This document shows positions 23,047-32,592 of a DNA stretch of 58,226 bases, piece after piece. The notes beneath the pieces are model-generated. The model was not told the DNA's origin. It ran no database searches and saw nothing but the letters and a program-made list of their open reading frames with translations. The stretch is from Caulobacteraceae bacterium. Lineage in GTDB: Bacteria > Pseudomonadota > Alphaproteobacteria > Caulobacterales > Caulobacteraceae. How positions within the stretch are numbered: position 1 is the first letter of the stretch; each line of letters opens with the position of its first letter. The stretch lies in the NCBI GenBank assembly GCA_019748095.1, contig JAIEQA010000014.1:1-58226 (forward strand), in the 5' to 3' direction. The position numbers were made by a program, and so were the translations under genes.

Positions 23047-23808
23047 CTATCGGGTGAATATCCAGTCGGTCTCGGTCGAGGCGGCCTTCTGAAACCGGTA
23101 GCCGTCCTGATCAAAATCCTTGAGGTCGGACGCGGTCTCGATCCGTGCCTCGACGGCGAAGCGCGCCATGGCCCCGCGGGCCTTCTTGGCAAAAAAGGAG
23201 ACGATCCGGGTTTCGCCGTCCTTTTCCTCGCGGAAATGCGGCGTGACGACCGGCAGGCTCAGGGCCTTGGCGTCCACGGCCCCGAAATACTCCTGACTGG
23301 CCAGGTTCACGAGCGTGCGGTCGACGTGACCTTCGGCATCCACATTGAGCTGTTTCGAGATTCGATCGCCCCAGAAATCATAAAGGCTGCTGCCCCGCCG
23401 GGTCTTCAGCCGCGTCCCCATCTCGAGGCGATAGGGTTGGATCCGGTCCAGCGGGCGCAACAGTCCATACAGGCCCGACAGGATCCGCAGGTGGTCCTGG
23501 GCAAAGGCCAATGCGCTCTCATCCAGGGTGCGGGCGTCCAGCCCCTGATAGACGTCCCCGGCAAAGGCAAGGGCGGCCTGGACGCCCGTATCCAGTGCCT
23601 CCGGATCAATCGCCTGAAAGCGATCACGGTTCAGCTGGGCCAGATCCTCGGAGATCCCCATCAGCCGGCGCAGGTCCGCCCGGGTCTGGCGTTTGGCGGT
23701 TCGCACCAGATTGGCCATGTCTTCGGCCATCCGCAGCCGGGTCGCCGGGATGTCAGGCGAAGGGTCGGAGAAGTCCAGCCGTTTGGCCGGGGACAGGACG
23801 ATCAGCAA
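23047..23808 (-). CDS. yaaA: Peroxide stress protein YaaA (DUF328)
   Basis: 253 residues, full-length: MLIVLSPAKRLDF, YQGLDARTL, LRILSGLYGLLRPLD, RLEMGTRLKTRRGSSLYDFW, VNLASQEYF, and KKARGAMARF with a C-terminal DWIFTR. In E. coli the family lowers intracellular iron during peroxide stress and binds DNA. The family's short N-terminal strand is present, so the start is clear. Monocistronic between bdhA and the FAD-linked dehydrogenase. Confidence 0.95.
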   Translation of the reverse strand: MLIVLSPAKRLDFSDPSPDIPATRLRMAEDMANLVRTAKRQTRADLRRLMGISEDLAQLNRDRFQAIDPEALDTGVQAALAFAGDVYQGLDARTLDESALAFAQDHLRILSGLYGLLRPLDRIQPYRLEMGTRLKTRRGSSLYDFWGDRISKQLNVDAEGHVDRTLVNLASQEYFGAVDAKALSLPVVTPHFREEKDGETRIVSFFAKKARGAMARFAVEARIETASDLKDFDQDGYRFQKAASTETDWIFTR

Positions 23809-23880
23809 GGGCAGGGCGCTCCGTTTGACAGCCCGGCTCTCTAGGCCGGTTCGGTGACGGAATGAAGCCGGCCTGGGCTC

Positions 23881-25287
23881 TCAGAACAGAATCGCAGGGT
23901 TCATGATCCGTCCTGGATCGATCGCGCGGCGGATCGCCTGCATGGTCTCGATCTCGACCGAAGTCTTGTAGCGGCGGGCTTCCCCGGTCTTCAGACGGCC
24001 CAGCCCATGCTCCGCCGAGATCGACCCCTCATAGCGCGCCACGATGTCGTGAACGACCTGTGAACCTTCCTCCCAGCGTCCGAGGAACGCCTTCAGGTCG
24101 CCTCCCGGAGAACAGAGAATGTCATAGTGCATGTTGCCGTCGCCCACGTGGCCGAAGGCGCTGACCCGGGCTCCGGGCTCGAACCGCTCCACCGCCGCTG
24201 TGGCTTCGTCGAGGAAGTCGGCGATTCGCGACACAGGCACCGATACATCGTGTTTCCAGCCACCGCCCTCGGGCTTTTGGGCCGCGGACTGTTCCTCGCG
24301 CAGTTTCCAGAAATCCCGCACCTGGGTCTCGTTCTGGGCGATGGCGGCGTCCGTGATCAGGTCTTCCTCGAAGGCGGCGGTCAGGATCCTCTCCATCCCG
24401 GCCTCGGCGGCACCGGGTTCGCCGGAGGTCAGTTCAATCAGGACGTACCAGGGCTGGATGCTCTCCAACGGCTCGCGCACGCCCGGAACATGCCGCAGGG
24501 CGAACTCAACACCGATGCGCTTCATCAGCTCGAACGCCTCGACGCCGCCGCCTGTCTCGGCCTTGGCGCCGGCCAGCAGCTGGACGGCGGAATGGGCACT
24601 GGCCAGGCCGACAACGGCAGTGGCCCGGCTGCGCATGATGGGAAACAGCTTCAGGGTCGCGGCGGTCACGACGCCCAGAGTGCCCTCTGCACCGATCAGC
24701 AGCTGCTTCAGGTCATAGCCGGTATTGTCCTTGCGCAGGCGCTTCAGCCCTTCGAACACCCGCCCGTCCGGCATGACGGCTTCGATCCCGAGTACAAGGT
24801 CGCGCATCATGCCGTAACGCAGAACGGCCGTGCCCCCGGCATTGGTCGAGATGACGCCGCCGATCGTTGCGCTGCCTTCTGCTGCCAAACTCAGCGGGAA
24901 AAACCGGTCGGCCTTCGCTGCCAGCTGCTGGGCCTCCAGCAAGGTCACCCCGGCCTCGACCGTCATGGCGTCATCCAGCGGAGTGACGTCGCGAACGGCA
25001 CGCAACCGGCGCGTGGTCAGCAAGACCTCGCCGTATGCGATTTGCCCGCCGACCAGACCGGTATTGCCGCCCTGGGTGGTTATGGCGACCCCGTGGCGGG
25101 CGCATATCTCGACTACGGACGCCACCTCCGCCGTCGTGGCCGGCTTCAGCATCAGCGGCGTGTGACCGGTCCAGCGATTGCGCCATTCCGTCAGCCACGG
25201 CGCGATCTCGGCTGCATCCTCCGTCCAGCCCGAAGGGCCGAGCGCAGCTTTTAGGTCAGACAGGGCGGCGGGGGAGGGAGAGGTCAT
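23881..25287 (-). CDS. FAD-binding oxidoreductase (GlcD / D-2-hydroxyglutarate dehydrogenase type)
   Basis: 468-residue VAO/PCMH flavoprotein. The FAD-binding domain has VVEICARHGVAITTQGGNTG and SAEGSATIGGVISTNAGGT-like motifs (AAEGSATIGGVIST, NAGGTAVLRYG), and DNTGYDLKQLLIGAEGTLGV. The C-terminal cap has VSAFGHVGDGNMHYDI and ISAEHGLGRLK. It oxidises a D-2-hydroxyacid; D-2-hydroxyglutarate and D-lactate are the usual substrates and cannot be told apart here. No GlcE/GlcF partners are adjacent, favouring the single-subunit type. Confidence 0.9.
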   Translation of the reverse strand: MTSPSPAALSDLKAALGPSGWTEDAAEIAPWLTEWRNRWTGHTPLMLKPATTAEVASVVEICARHGVAITTQGGNTGLVGGQIAYGEVLLTTRRLRAVRDVTPLDDAMTVEAGVTLLEAQQLAAKADRFFPLSLAAEGSATIGGVISTNAGGTAVLRYGMMRDLVLGIEAVMPDGRVFEGLKRLRKDNTGYDLKQLLIGAEGTLGVVTAATLKLFPIMRSRATAVVGLASAHSAVQLLAGAKAETGGGVEAFELMKRIGVEFALRHVPGVREPLESIQPWYVLIELTSGEPGAAEAGMERILTAAFEEDLITDAAIAQNETQVRDFWKLREEQSAAQKPEGGGWKHDVSVPVSRIADFLDEATAAVERFEPGARVSAFGHVGDGNMHYDILCSPGGDLKAFLGRWEEGSQVVHDIVARYEGSISAEHGLGRLKTGEARRYKTSVEIETMQAIRRAIDPGRIMNPAILF

Positions 25288-25356
25288 GCGTGTCTTGTCT
25301 CAAAGCCCTGCTGTTCGCGCCACTCAAAATCCAACCAGGGTCGCTAGGGTGGCGAA

Positions 25357-25794
25357 ATGACCGATTCCGCCATGCGCCCCATCCCCGCCGTCGGCGTGAT
25401 CTGCCTTCGGGGTAATGAAGTGCTGCTGATCCGGCGCGGCACGGCCCCGCGGATCGGGGAGTGGAGTTTCCCTGGTGGGCGGATTGAACCGGGAGAACGG
25501 GCCGCGGATGCCGCCTTGCGGGAGTTGCGCGAGGAGACCGGTGTCGAGGCGCGCCTAACCGGGCTGGTCGATGTGGTCGACGGCATCTTCCCCGATGCCG
25601 GGCTTCACTATGTCCTGATTGACTTCGCTGCCGAATGGCTGGCCGGTGATCCCGTGGCGGGGGACGATGCCGCCGCGGCGCAGTTTTTCCCGATTGAGGA
25701 GGCCCGGCGGCTGGTTGTCTGGTCGGAGACCCGTCGCATCCTCGATCTGGCCGTCAGATCCCGTGGGCTTGAGGCAGCCCCCGAACGCGAATAG
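25357..25794 (+). CDS. NUDIX hydrolase
   Basis: 145 residues with a complete Nudix box, GGRIEPGERAADAALRELRE followed by ETGVE, preceded by LIRRGTAPRIGEWSFP. This layout is typical of ADP-ribose pyrophosphatase/MutT-like proteins that act on nucleoside diphosphate derivatives. The frame offers ATG 25357 and ATG 25372; the first gives the normal length. Divergent from the FAD-linked dehydrogenase. Confidence 0.9.
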   Translation: MTDSAMRPIPAVGVICLRGNEVLLIRRGTAPRIGEWSFPGGRIEPGERAADAALRELREETGVEARLTGLVDVVDGIFPDAGLHYVLIDFAAEWLAGDPVAGDDAAAAQFFPIEEARRLVVWSETRRILDLAVRSRGLEAAPERE

Positions 25795-25841
25795 CTGAAC
25801 GCGCTCGGCGGACGATGGGTCCGTCGAAAGGGGTAATTTCC

Positions 25842-26177
25842 ATGATGCAACGCCTTTTGGCTGCGGCCGCCTTGTCCGCCGCCCTGCTCGCACCTGCGGC
25901 CCACGCCCAGACCGAAGCGATCAACTTCACCCTGACGAACAACACCGAACAGGTGCTGACCCACCTCTATATCTCCCTGCCGTCCACGGACGAGTGGGAA
26001 GAGGACATCTTCGGCTCTGATGTCCTTGGGTCCGGCGAGACGTTTGAAATCTCGATCGACGATGGCCTGGATGAGTGCGTCTACGACGTCCGCGCCGACT
26101 TCGACGATGGCGACTCCATCCAGGTCGCCAGCGTTGATTTCTGCGAGCTGGACGGTTCCGACCTCGTCATCGAGTAG
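25842..26177 (+). CDS. Small secreted acidic hypothetical protein
   Basis: 111 residues. The signal peptide MMQRLLAAAALSAALLAPAAHA is cleaved before QTEA. The mature domain is strongly acidic, with two cysteines (CVYDVRADFDDGD, VDFCELDGSDLVIE) that may form a disulfide, and a beta-sandwich-like pattern (INFTLTNNTEQVLTHLYISL). I do not recognise a family with a known role. AAGGGG precedes ATG 25842 by about 9 nt. A strong terminator follows. Confidence 0.75.
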   Translation: MMQRLLAAAALSAALLAPAAHAQTEAINFTLTNNTEQVLTHLYISLPSTDEWEEDIFGSDVLGSGETFEISIDDGLDECVYDVRADFDDGDSIQVASVDFCELDGSDLVIE

Positions 26178-26200
26178 TCGTTCCCGCAGACGCCGGAGTG

Positions 26201-26231
26201 AAAAGGCGGCCCCGACCGGGCCGCCTTTTTT
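26201..26231 (+). terminator. Rho-independent terminator
   Basis: AAGGCGGCCC-CGACC-GGGCCGCCTT hairpin followed by a T6 run, 23 nt after the stop of the secreted hypothetical protein. The A4 on the other side may make it partly bidirectional. Confidence 0.9.
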
Positions 26232-26300
26232 ACTGTCATGCCTCTATCGGTGGCGCCGTCCTCAGGGTCGGGCTAGCATGATCCAACTGGAGGATCCCGA

Positions 26301-27278
26301 ATGAGCTATTTCGTCATCGCCCTGCTGGCCCTGGCCCTGGTGCTGCTGTTCAGCGTGGTGAAGATCGTGCCCCAGGGGCGAGAGATGACGGTCGAGCGCT
26401 TCGGCAAATACACCAAGACCCTGAAACCCGGCATCAGCATCCTGACGCCCTTCGTGGAGCGGATCGGTCGCCGGATGAATATGATGGAGCAGGTCCTGGA
26501 TGTCCCCCAGCAGGAGGTCATCACCAAGGACAATGCCATGGTGAAGGTGGACGCCATCGTCTTCATCCAGGTGATGGAGGCGTCCGCAGCGGCCTATCGG
26601 GTCGAGAACCTGCCCTATGCCATCACCCAGCTCTGTTCGACCAATCTGCGGACCGTGGTCGGCTCGATGGACCTGGACGAGGTCCTGTTCCAGCGAGACA
26701 ATATCAACTCGCGGCTGCTGACGGTGATCGACGCCGCGACCGAGCCCTGGGGGGTCAAGGTCAACCGGATCGAGATCAAGGACCTGACCCCGCCGGTCGA
26801 CATTACCAATGCCATGGCCCGCCAGATGAAGGCCGAGCGCGAGCGCCGCGCCGTCATCACCGAGGCCGAGGGCGAGAAACAGGCCGCGATCGCCCGGGCC
26901 GAAGGGGCTAAACAGTCGGCGATTCTGGAGTCCGAGGGCCGCAAGGAAGCGGCCTTCCGCGACGCCGAGGCGCGCGAACGGGCAGCCGAAGCCGAGGCCA
27001 AGGCCACGGCCATGGTGTCCGAGGCGATCGCCCGCGGTGACGTCAATGCGATCAACTATTTCGTGGCCCAGAAGTACGTCGAGGCCTTCGCCGAACTGGC
27101 CCGCAACCCGACGGCCAAGACCGTTATCGTGCCGGCCGAGATGTCGGGCCTGGTGGGGACCATCGCCGGGATTGGCGAGCTGGTCGGCCTGGCCCGGGAT
27201 CAGCAGCAGGCCACGCGGCCGACACCCCCCGCTCCGCAACGCGCATCGCGTGCCGGCGCTGTGCCCCCGACCACCTGA
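26301..27278 (+). CDS. SPFH/Band 7 membrane protein (stomatin / QmcA-like)
   Basis: 325 residues. One N-terminal TM helix (FVIALLALALVLLFSVV) precedes the SPFH domain (VERFGKYTKTLKPGISILTP, VDAIVFIQVMEASAAAYRV, LRTVVGSMDLDEVLFQRDNI) and a long Ala/Glu-rich coiled coil (about 190-250). The C-terminus ends in a proline-rich tail. Such proteins form large membrane-bound rings and scaffold microdomains or proteases. GGAGG precedes ATG 26301. The NfeD gene 14 nt downstream is its usual partner. Confidence 0.93.
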   Translation: MSYFVIALLALALVLLFSVVKIVPQGREMTVERFGKYTKTLKPGISILTPFVERIGRRMNMMEQVLDVPQQEVITKDNAMVKVDAIVFIQVMEASAAAYRVENLPYAITQLCSTNLRTVVGSMDLDEVLFQRDNINSRLLTVIDAATEPWGVKVNRIEIKDLTPPVDITNAMARQMKAERERRAVITEAEGEKQAAIARAEGAKQSAILESEGRKEAAFRDAEARERAAEAEAKATAMVSEAIARGDVNAINYFVAQKYVEAFAELARNPTAKTVIVPAEMSGLVGTIAGIGELVGLARDQQQATRPTPPAPQRASRAGAVPPTT

Positions 27279-27292
27279 AACAGGATCGTCGC

Positions 27293-27754
27293 ATGGATGC
27301 TCTCATTGACATCTATTCGTCCCAGCCGTTCTGGATCTGGCTGGCCATCGGTGTCGTCCTGCTCGCCATCGAGGCCGCCCTGTCCACAGAGTGGCTACTC
27401 TGGCCAGCGGTGTCGGCCGGGATCGTGGCCGTCCTCACAGCCCTTGGGCTGCGGCTGGGTTTTCCGGTGGAGGTGGGGATTTTCGCAGCCCTGACCGTGC
27501 TCGCGACCCTGCTCTCGCGCCGGTTGGTCCAGCGGGTCAATCCGACCGACTATCCCGACATCAACGCCCGGGACACACGGCTGATCGGGCAGCGCGCGCG
27601 GGTCGTTCAGGCGTTCGTCGACGGTCGGGGCCGGGTCTTTGTGTCCGGATCGGAATGGGCCGCCGAGATCGACGGGGATGCCCCGCCGGTCGGTGACAGC
27701 GTAATTGTGGACCGGCTGGACGGGCCTGCGCTGAAGGTACGTCCAGTCGGCTGA
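27293..27754 (+). CDS. NfeD family protein (short form)
   Basis: 153 residues: hydrophobic helices (FWIWLAIGVVLLAIEAAL, LLWPAVSAGIVAVLTALGL, VGIFAALTVLATLL), then an OB-fold C-terminal domain (LIGQRARVVQAFVDGRGRVF, WAAEIDGDAPPVGDSVIV). NfeD proteins bind SPFH partners through the OB domain, and the gene immediately upstream is one. It lacks the ClpP-like protease domain of long NfeD. AGGA precedes ATG 27293. Confidence 0.93.
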   Translation: MDALIDIYSSQPFWIWLAIGVVLLAIEAALSTEWLLWPAVSAGIVAVLTALGLRLGFPVEVGIFAALTVLATLLSRRLVQRVNPTDYPDINARDTRLIGQRARVVQAFVDGRGRVFVSGSEWAAEIDGDAPPVGDSVIVDRLDGPALKVRPVG

Positions 27755-27767
27755 GGCGAAGCTGGGC

Positions 27768-28214
27768 TCAAGCCCTTGCGGCCCGCATTTCCTCGATGCC
27801 CCGATTGGCCAGCTGGTCGGCCCGCTCATTCAGCTCGTGGCCGGCGTGCCCCTTGACCCAGCGCCATTTGACGTCGTGCCGGGCGCGGGCCGTATCCAGC
27901 CGTTTCCAAAGGTCATCATTCTTGACCGGCTTTTTGTCCGCGGTCTTCCAGCCTCGCGCCTTCCAGCCGTGGATCCATTCGGTGATGCCGGTCATCACGT
28001 ATTTGCTGTCGGTGTGGAGCTCGACCGTGCAGGGGCGGGTCAAGGCTTCCAGCGCCATGATGGCCGCCATCAACTCCATGCGATTGTTGGTGGTGACCGG
28101 CTCGCCGCCGGACATCTCCTTGGTCTTGCCCGCCGCCTGCAGGATCGCGCCCCAGCCGCCGGGCCCCGGATTGCCCTTGCAGGCCCCATCGGTATGGATA
28201 ATCACTGAACTCAT
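27768..28214 (-). CDS. rnhA: Ribonuclease HI
   Basis: Cleaves RNA in RNA-DNA hybrids. 148 residues with [20 protein letters not shown] (first Asp), [13 protein letters not shown] (Glu), [12 protein letters not shown] (Asp), [18 protein letters not shown] (His loop and last Asp), and the basic-protrusion-like [20 protein letters not shown]. Divergent from tatA and convergent with nfeD (13-nt gap). Confidence 0.97.
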   Translation of the reverse strand: MSSVIIHTDGACKGNPGPGGWGAILQAAGKTKEMSGGEPVTTNNRMELMAAIMALEALTRPCTVELHTDSKYVMTGITEWIHGWKARGWKTADKKPVKNDDLWKRLDTARARHDVKWRWVKGHAGHELNERADQLANRGIEEMRAARA

Positions 28215-28326
28215 TTGCAGGGGCTTACAGGTTCGCTTGGCGTCATGCCACTGAACGGCCTATATGCAGGGCGATCAAAAATTGGTCGGGCAATACCGCC
28301 CGTGCCGTCGACTGAGATATAGTGCA

Positions 28327-28542
28327 ATGCAACCCGGTATCTGGCAGATCCTCATCATCGCCGCCCTGGCCCTGCTGCTGTTCGGTGGACGCGGCAAGCT
28401 GTCCGGGCTGATGGGCGACGCGGCAAAAGGCATTCGTGCGTTCCGTGACGGCCTCAAGGACGGCGATTCGGACAAGCCGAAAGACGAACGCGTGGGTGCA
28501 CTGCCCCGCACAGAGTCTGAAAAAGAAGATCTCAGGTCGTAA
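28327..28542 (+). CDS. tatA: Sec-independent translocase TatA
   Basis: 71 residues: short N-terminal TM helix ([17 protein letters not shown]), hinge [18 protein letters not shown] amphipathic helix, then a charged tail. TatA polymerises to form the translocation pore for folded proteins. First gene of tatABC. ATG 28327 is chosen because the TM helix starts there, although the frame is open from 28264. Confidence 0.95.
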   Translation: MQPGIWQILIIAALALLLFGGRGKLSGLMGDAAKGIRAFRDGLKDGDSDKPKDERVGALPRTESEKEDLRS

Positions 28543-28570
28543 GCCCGTTTCACGTCGGAGACCCTGACGG

Positions 28571-29128
28571 ATGGGTGGACTTGGCCCCGGCATTGGCGGG
28601 CTGGAAATTCTTGTCATCGGCCTGCTGGCGCTCATCGTCGTAGGCCCGAAAGACCTGCCTCTGCTCTTGCGCAAGGTCGGTCAGGCCGTGGGCAAGGCCC
28701 GCGCAATGGCCAACGAGTTCCGCTCCAGCTTTGATGAGATGGCTCGCCAGTCCGAGCTTGATGAGCTGCGCAAGGAAGTCGAGGCCTTGCGGACTGGCCA
28801 GGGCTCAGTGGGGCAGGGCATGGTTCGACTGGGCGACGAGGCGAACGCAGCCTTCAAGGACATCAAGTCTGAACTCGAGAAGACTGACGTGGGTGACAGG
28901 CCGGAGGCTGTGATCCTGCCGGACCACCCCGAGTTTCCGGAGCCCGAGCCCACCCTCGAACCCCTGCCAGTTCCCGCGCCCGTAAAGGTCCGCAAGCAGC
29001 GGGCCTCGAAGAAGGCTGAGGCTGGAGCCGAAGACATCGGGGCACGAGAGCCCGCTGCGAGATCTGAACCCGAGGGCGTCGGCACGCCGCGACCCCGCGC
29101 CTCGCGCAAGCCGAAGGCCAGCCTGTGA
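28571..29128 (+). CDS. tatB: Sec-independent translocase TatB
   Basis: 185 residues: TM helix GGLEILVIGLLALIVVGP, KDLPLLLRKVGQAVGKARAM amphipathic helix with the TatB-type conserved acidic residues, then a long Pro/Glu/Lys-rich tail rich in low-complexity repeats. TatB and TatC form the receptor for twin-arginine signals. Its stop overlaps the tatC GTG start (GTGA at 29125-29128). Confidence 0.93.
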   Translation: MGGLGPGIGGLEILVIGLLALIVVGPKDLPLLLRKVGQAVGKARAMANEFRSSFDEMARQSELDELRKEVEALRTGQGSVGQGMVRLGDEANAAFKDIKSELEKTDVGDRPEAVILPDHPEFPEPEPTLEPLPVPAPVKVRKQRASKKAEAGAEDIGAREPAARSEPEGVGTPRPRASRKPKASL

Positions 29129-30009
29129 GCGAGCGGGACGAAGACGAGATCGAAGCGTCCCGCGCGCCGCTGATGGAACACCTGATTGAGCTTCGCAATC
29201 GTCTGGTGGTCTGCGTCGTCGCCTTTGTGGCCGGCTTCATCGGGTGCTTCATCTTTGCTGACCCGATCTATGTTTTCCTGGTTCAACCGTTCGCAGTGGC
29301 CGCGCAGTTCCGTGAAGCCGCAGGGCCGGCCGGCAGTGTTTCTCCGTTCGATCTGATTCTCGGAACGGCGGGCCTTGTCCCGGTCCCGGAGGGCGACGGC
29401 GGGACTGTGAACCTCATCTTCACGGCCCCACTTGAGTTCCTGATCACCAAAATGAAGCTGGCGGCCTTCGGGGCTGTGGTCGTTACCTTCCCGGTGCTTG
29501 CGTGGCAGTTGTACCGGTTCGTGGCACCCGGTCTCTATCGGAACGAGAAGGGGGCCTTCCTGCCGTTCCTGATCGCAGCACCGGTGCTGTTCCTGCTCGG
29601 TGCAGCGATGGTCTACTATGTCATGCTTCCGTTCGTCATGCTGTTCTCCCTGGGGCAGCAGGTCAGCAGCGGTGGAATCTCCGCTGAGCTGCTGCCGCGC
29701 GTGTCGGACTACCTCAACCTCGTCATGGCGCTGCTTCTGGCGTTCGGCCTCTGCTTTCAGCTCCCCGTCGTCATGACGCTGCTGGGCATGGCCGGCCTCG
29801 TCTCGTCTCGCGCTCTGGCCGCAAGCCGAAAATATGCCGTGGTGGCGATTGCGATTGTCGCCGCCTTCGTCACCCCCCCTGATCCCTTGAGTCAGATCAT
29901 GCTGGGGATACCGCTGGTGATCCTCTACGAGGTGTCGATCTGGTGCGTTCGGCTGATTGAACTGCGTCGGCGCACCGCCGACGAGGCTGAGGCCACGCTC
30001 ACGGCCTGA
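29125..30009 (+). CDS. tatC: Sec-independent translocase TatC
   Basis: 294 residues with six TM helices. Diagnostic stretches are PLMEHLIELRNRLVVCVVAF (signal-peptide binding face), VTFPVLAWQLYRFVAPGLYRNEKGAFLPFL, FCFQLPVV-like LCFQLPVVMTLL and ASRKYAVVAIAIVAAFVTPPDPLSQ. GTG start coupled to tatB. Possible substrates in this window are the RR-leader oligopeptidase B and the hypothetical protein at 56990. Confidence 0.96.
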   Translation: MSERDEDEIEASRAPLMEHLIELRNRLVVCVVAFVAGFIGCFIFADPIYVFLVQPFAVAAQFREAAGPAGSVSPFDLILGTAGLVPVPEGDGGTVNLIFTAPLEFLITKMKLAAFGAVVVTFPVLAWQLYRFVAPGLYRNEKGAFLPFLIAAPVLFLLGAAMVYYVMLPFVMLFSLGQQVSSGGISAELLPRVSDYLNLVMALLLAFGLCFQLPVVMTLLGMAGLVSSRALAASRKYAVVAIAIVAAFVTPPDPLSQIMLGIPLVILYEVSIWCVRLIELRRRTADEAEATLTA

Positions 30010-30079
30010 CTGCGCTTTTGCGTGACCCCGGCATACTGGCCCGCTATCGTGACGCTTCTGTTCAATCGGAGTGTGTTTG

Positions 30080-32548
30080 ATGACGTTGCGAGGGGTACGC
30101 CTGTCGGCGCCGCTTTTGTTCGGGTTGCTGCTGGCAACACCGGTTCTGGGACAGTCCGCCGGTCAGGGCACCCAGGCCCTGACCTATCAGCAACCCCCGG
30201 CACCAATTGCCGACATTCTGGATTCCCGCCCCACCCCGACGCCGAGCGTCGCGCCTGACCGCAAGACCCTCGCCCTGTTTGAGCGATCCAATCTGCCGTC
30301 GATCGCAGAAATGGCCGAGCCCCAGTTGCGACTGGCCGGCTACCGGATCAATCCCCGCAACAATGGCCCGGCCAACAGCCGTCTGAGCTGGCTGACCGGG
30401 ATTGAACTGAAGACGATCGACGGGGGCACCGCCCGCCGCGTCTCCCTGCCGACCGGAAGCCGATTCACTTCGCCCAGTTGGTCCCCCGACAGCCGCTCGA
30501 TCGCCCTTCTGGTAGACCAGCCCACGGGCATGGCCCTGTGGGTCGTCGATGTGGCCACCGGCAGCGCGCGCGAAGTGTTCGGGCCACGGGTCAATGCCGC
30601 GACGGGCGGCGGCTTCGGCTGGTTGCCGGACAGTTCCGGAATCGTGGTCCAGGCCGTGCCCGAGGGGCGGGGGCCTGCCCCGGACGTTACGGTTCCGCCC
30701 GCCGGCCCGATTCTGGCCGAGACCGGCGGTCGTGCGGCCCCGGTGCGGACCTATCAGGACCTGCTGGGCAACCCGGGCGATGAGGCCCTGTTCGCCCACT
30801 ATTTCACCGCCCAGACGACGATCGTGCCGCTGAATGGTCCGGCCCGGGTCGTGGGAACGCCCGGCGTGATCCTCGGCTCGTCCGTTTCTCCGGACGGGCG
30901 GTTCATGCTCCGGACCGTCGCCAAACGTCCGTTCAGCTATGTGGTCCCGGCCAGCCTGTTTCCTGCCGATGTCGTGGTCACCGACCTGAACGGGACCGTG
31001 GTCCATACCGTCGCCGACCTGCCCCTGCGCGACAACATCCCGCCGCCGTTCGACGCTGTGGCCCCCGGCCCGCGCGCGGCGCAGTGGCGCGCGGATTCGC
31101 CGGCGACCCTGGTCTGGGTCGAGGCCCAGGACGGAGGTGATCCCCGCACGGCGGCCGAGATTCGCGATCGCGTCCTGATGCTGGACGCGCCGTTCACGGG
31201 CGCACCCGTTACGCTGATCGATCTGAAGGAACGCTATGCCGGGATCACCTGGGGTCGCGAGAATGTCGCCCTGGTCAACACCCGCTGGTTCAACACCCGG
31301 CACGAGACCCGTTCGGTCGTCGATCCGTCGAACCCTGGGATGGGCCGGGTGATTGTCGATCGCAACTATCAGGACCGCTACAACGATCCCGGTTCGCCCG
31401 TGCTGATGCCCAATGCCGCAGGCCGCCCGGTTATCCAGTTCACCGCCGATGGGTCGAAGATGTTCGTCGACGGCGACGGTGCCACCCGCGAGGGCGAATA
31501 TCCGTTCCTTGGCACCCTCGACCTGTCGACCGGGCAAACCGCGCGTCTGTGGCAGTCGGCCTCCGGCGACTATGAGACCGTGCTGGGCGTTCTGGACGAC
31601 GAGGGCCGTCGTCTGCTGACCCGGCGCGAGAGCCGGATCGATCCGCCGAACCTGCAGATCCGTACCATCGGCGGCGACGTCACCCCCCTGACCACCTTCC
31701 CCGATCCGGCTCCGCAGCTGGCCGGGGTGACGAAGGAACTGATCACCTACACCCGCGACGACGGCGTCCAGCTGTCCGGCACCCTGTATCTGCCCGCCGG
31801 CTACGACAGGACCCGCGACGGCCCGCTGCCGCTCCTGATGTGGGCCTATCCGGCAGAGTTCACCGACGCCGCTGTGGCCGGGCAGATTGTGGACACGGCC
31901 AACCGCTTCACCCGTCCGGGCGGCTCCAGCCATCTGTTCCTGCTGACACAGGGTTATGCCGTCCTCGACGACCCCTCCATGCCCATCGTGGGCCAGGACG
32001 GTCAGGAGCCCAACGACACCTATATCGCCCAGCTCAGCGCCAGCGCGAAGGCGGCGGTCGATGCCGTGGTGGCCCTGGGCGTGGCGGAGCGAGACCGGAT
32101 CGCCGTCGGAGGCCACAGCTACGGGGCCTTCATGACCGCGAATCTGCTGGCCCATACGGACCTGTTCCGGACCGGCATCGCCCGGTCGGGGGCCTATAAC
32201 CGGACCCTGACGCCGTTCGGGTTCCAGGCCGAGCAGCGGACCTACTGGCAGGCTCCGGAGACCTACAACGCCATGTCGCCGTTCGCCTTTGCCGACCGGG
32301 TCAATGAGCCGATCCTGTTGATCCACGGCGAGGCGGACGACAACTCCGGCACCTTCCCGGTCCAGTCCGAGCGCTTCTACGCGGCGCTCAAGGGCCATGG
32401 TGCGACCGTGCGCTATGTCGTCCTGCCGCTGGAGGCCCACGGCTACCGGGCCCGGGAATCCGTCGGTCACACCCTGTGGGAAATGACCCGCTGGCTGGAC
32501 CAGAACCTGAAAGCCCCGGCGTCCACGACCGCGGCCGGCGGGCACTGA
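30080..32548 (+). CDS. S9 family peptidase (glutamyl-endopeptidase-like, S9D), secreted
   Basis: 822 residues from ATG 30080 (GGAG upstream). The signal peptide APLLFGLLLATPVLG is followed by a beta-propeller (WSPDSRSIALLVD, FGWLPDSSGIVVQ, SVSPDGRFMLRTV) and an alpha/beta-hydrolase domain with GGHSYGAFM (nucleophile Ser), LIHGEADDNSGTFP (Asp) and LPLEAHGYRARES (His). This layout fits peptidases that cut after acidic residues or short peptides. It is the second S9 enzyme in the window. A 12-bp hairpin separates it from the convergent CPBP gene. Confidence 0.88.
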   Translation: MTLRGVRLSAPLLFGLLLATPVLGQSAGQGTQALTYQQPPAPIADILDSRPTPTPSVAPDRKTLALFERSNLPSIAEMAEPQLRLAGYRINPRNNGPANSRLSWLTGIELKTIDGGTARRVSLPTGSRFTSPSWSPDSRSIALLVDQPTGMALWVVDVATGSAREVFGPRVNAATGGGFGWLPDSSGIVVQAVPEGRGPAPDVTVPPAGPILAETGGRAAPVRTYQDLLGNPGDEALFAHYFTAQTTIVPLNGPARVVGTPGVILGSSVSPDGRFMLRTVAKRPFSYVVPASLFPADVVVTDLNGTVVHTVADLPLRDNIPPPFDAVAPGPRAAQWRADSPATLVWVEAQDGGDPRTAAEIRDRVLMLDAPFTGAPVTLIDLKERYAGITWGRENVALVNTRWFNTRHETRSVVDPSNPGMGRVIVDRNYQDRYNDPGSPVLMPNAAGRPVIQFTADGSKMFVDGDGATREGEYPFLGTLDLSTGQTARLWQSASGDYETVLGVLDDEGRRLLTRRESRIDPPNLQIRTIGGDVTPLTTFPDPAPQLAGVTKELITYTRDDGVQLSGTLYLPAGYDRTRDGPLPLLMWAYPAEFTDAAVAGQIVDTANRFTRPGGSSHLFLLTQGYAVLDDPSMPIVGQDGQEPNDTYIAQLSASAKAAVDAVVALGVAERDRIAVGGHSYGAFMTANLLAHTDLFRTGIARSGAYNRTLTPFGFQAEQRTYWQAPETYNAMSPFAFADRVNEPILLIHGEADDNSGTFPVQSERFYAALKGHGATVRYVVLPLEAHGYRARESVGHTLWEMTRWLDQNLKAPASTTAAGGH

Positions 32549-32558
32549 AAGCTGGCAA

Positions 32559-32586
32559 GGCGCCGGACGGTCCCCCGTCCGGCGCC
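32559..32586. terminator. Perfect hairpin between convergent genes
   Basis: Twelve-bp perfect inverted repeat GGCGCCGGACGG/CCGTCCGGCGCC with a 4-nt loop, 10 nt after one stop and 7 nt before the other. There is no T-run on either strand, so termination may be Rho-assisted or the hairpin may only stabilise 3' ends. Confidence 0.55.
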
Positions 32587-32592
32587 CGTGCC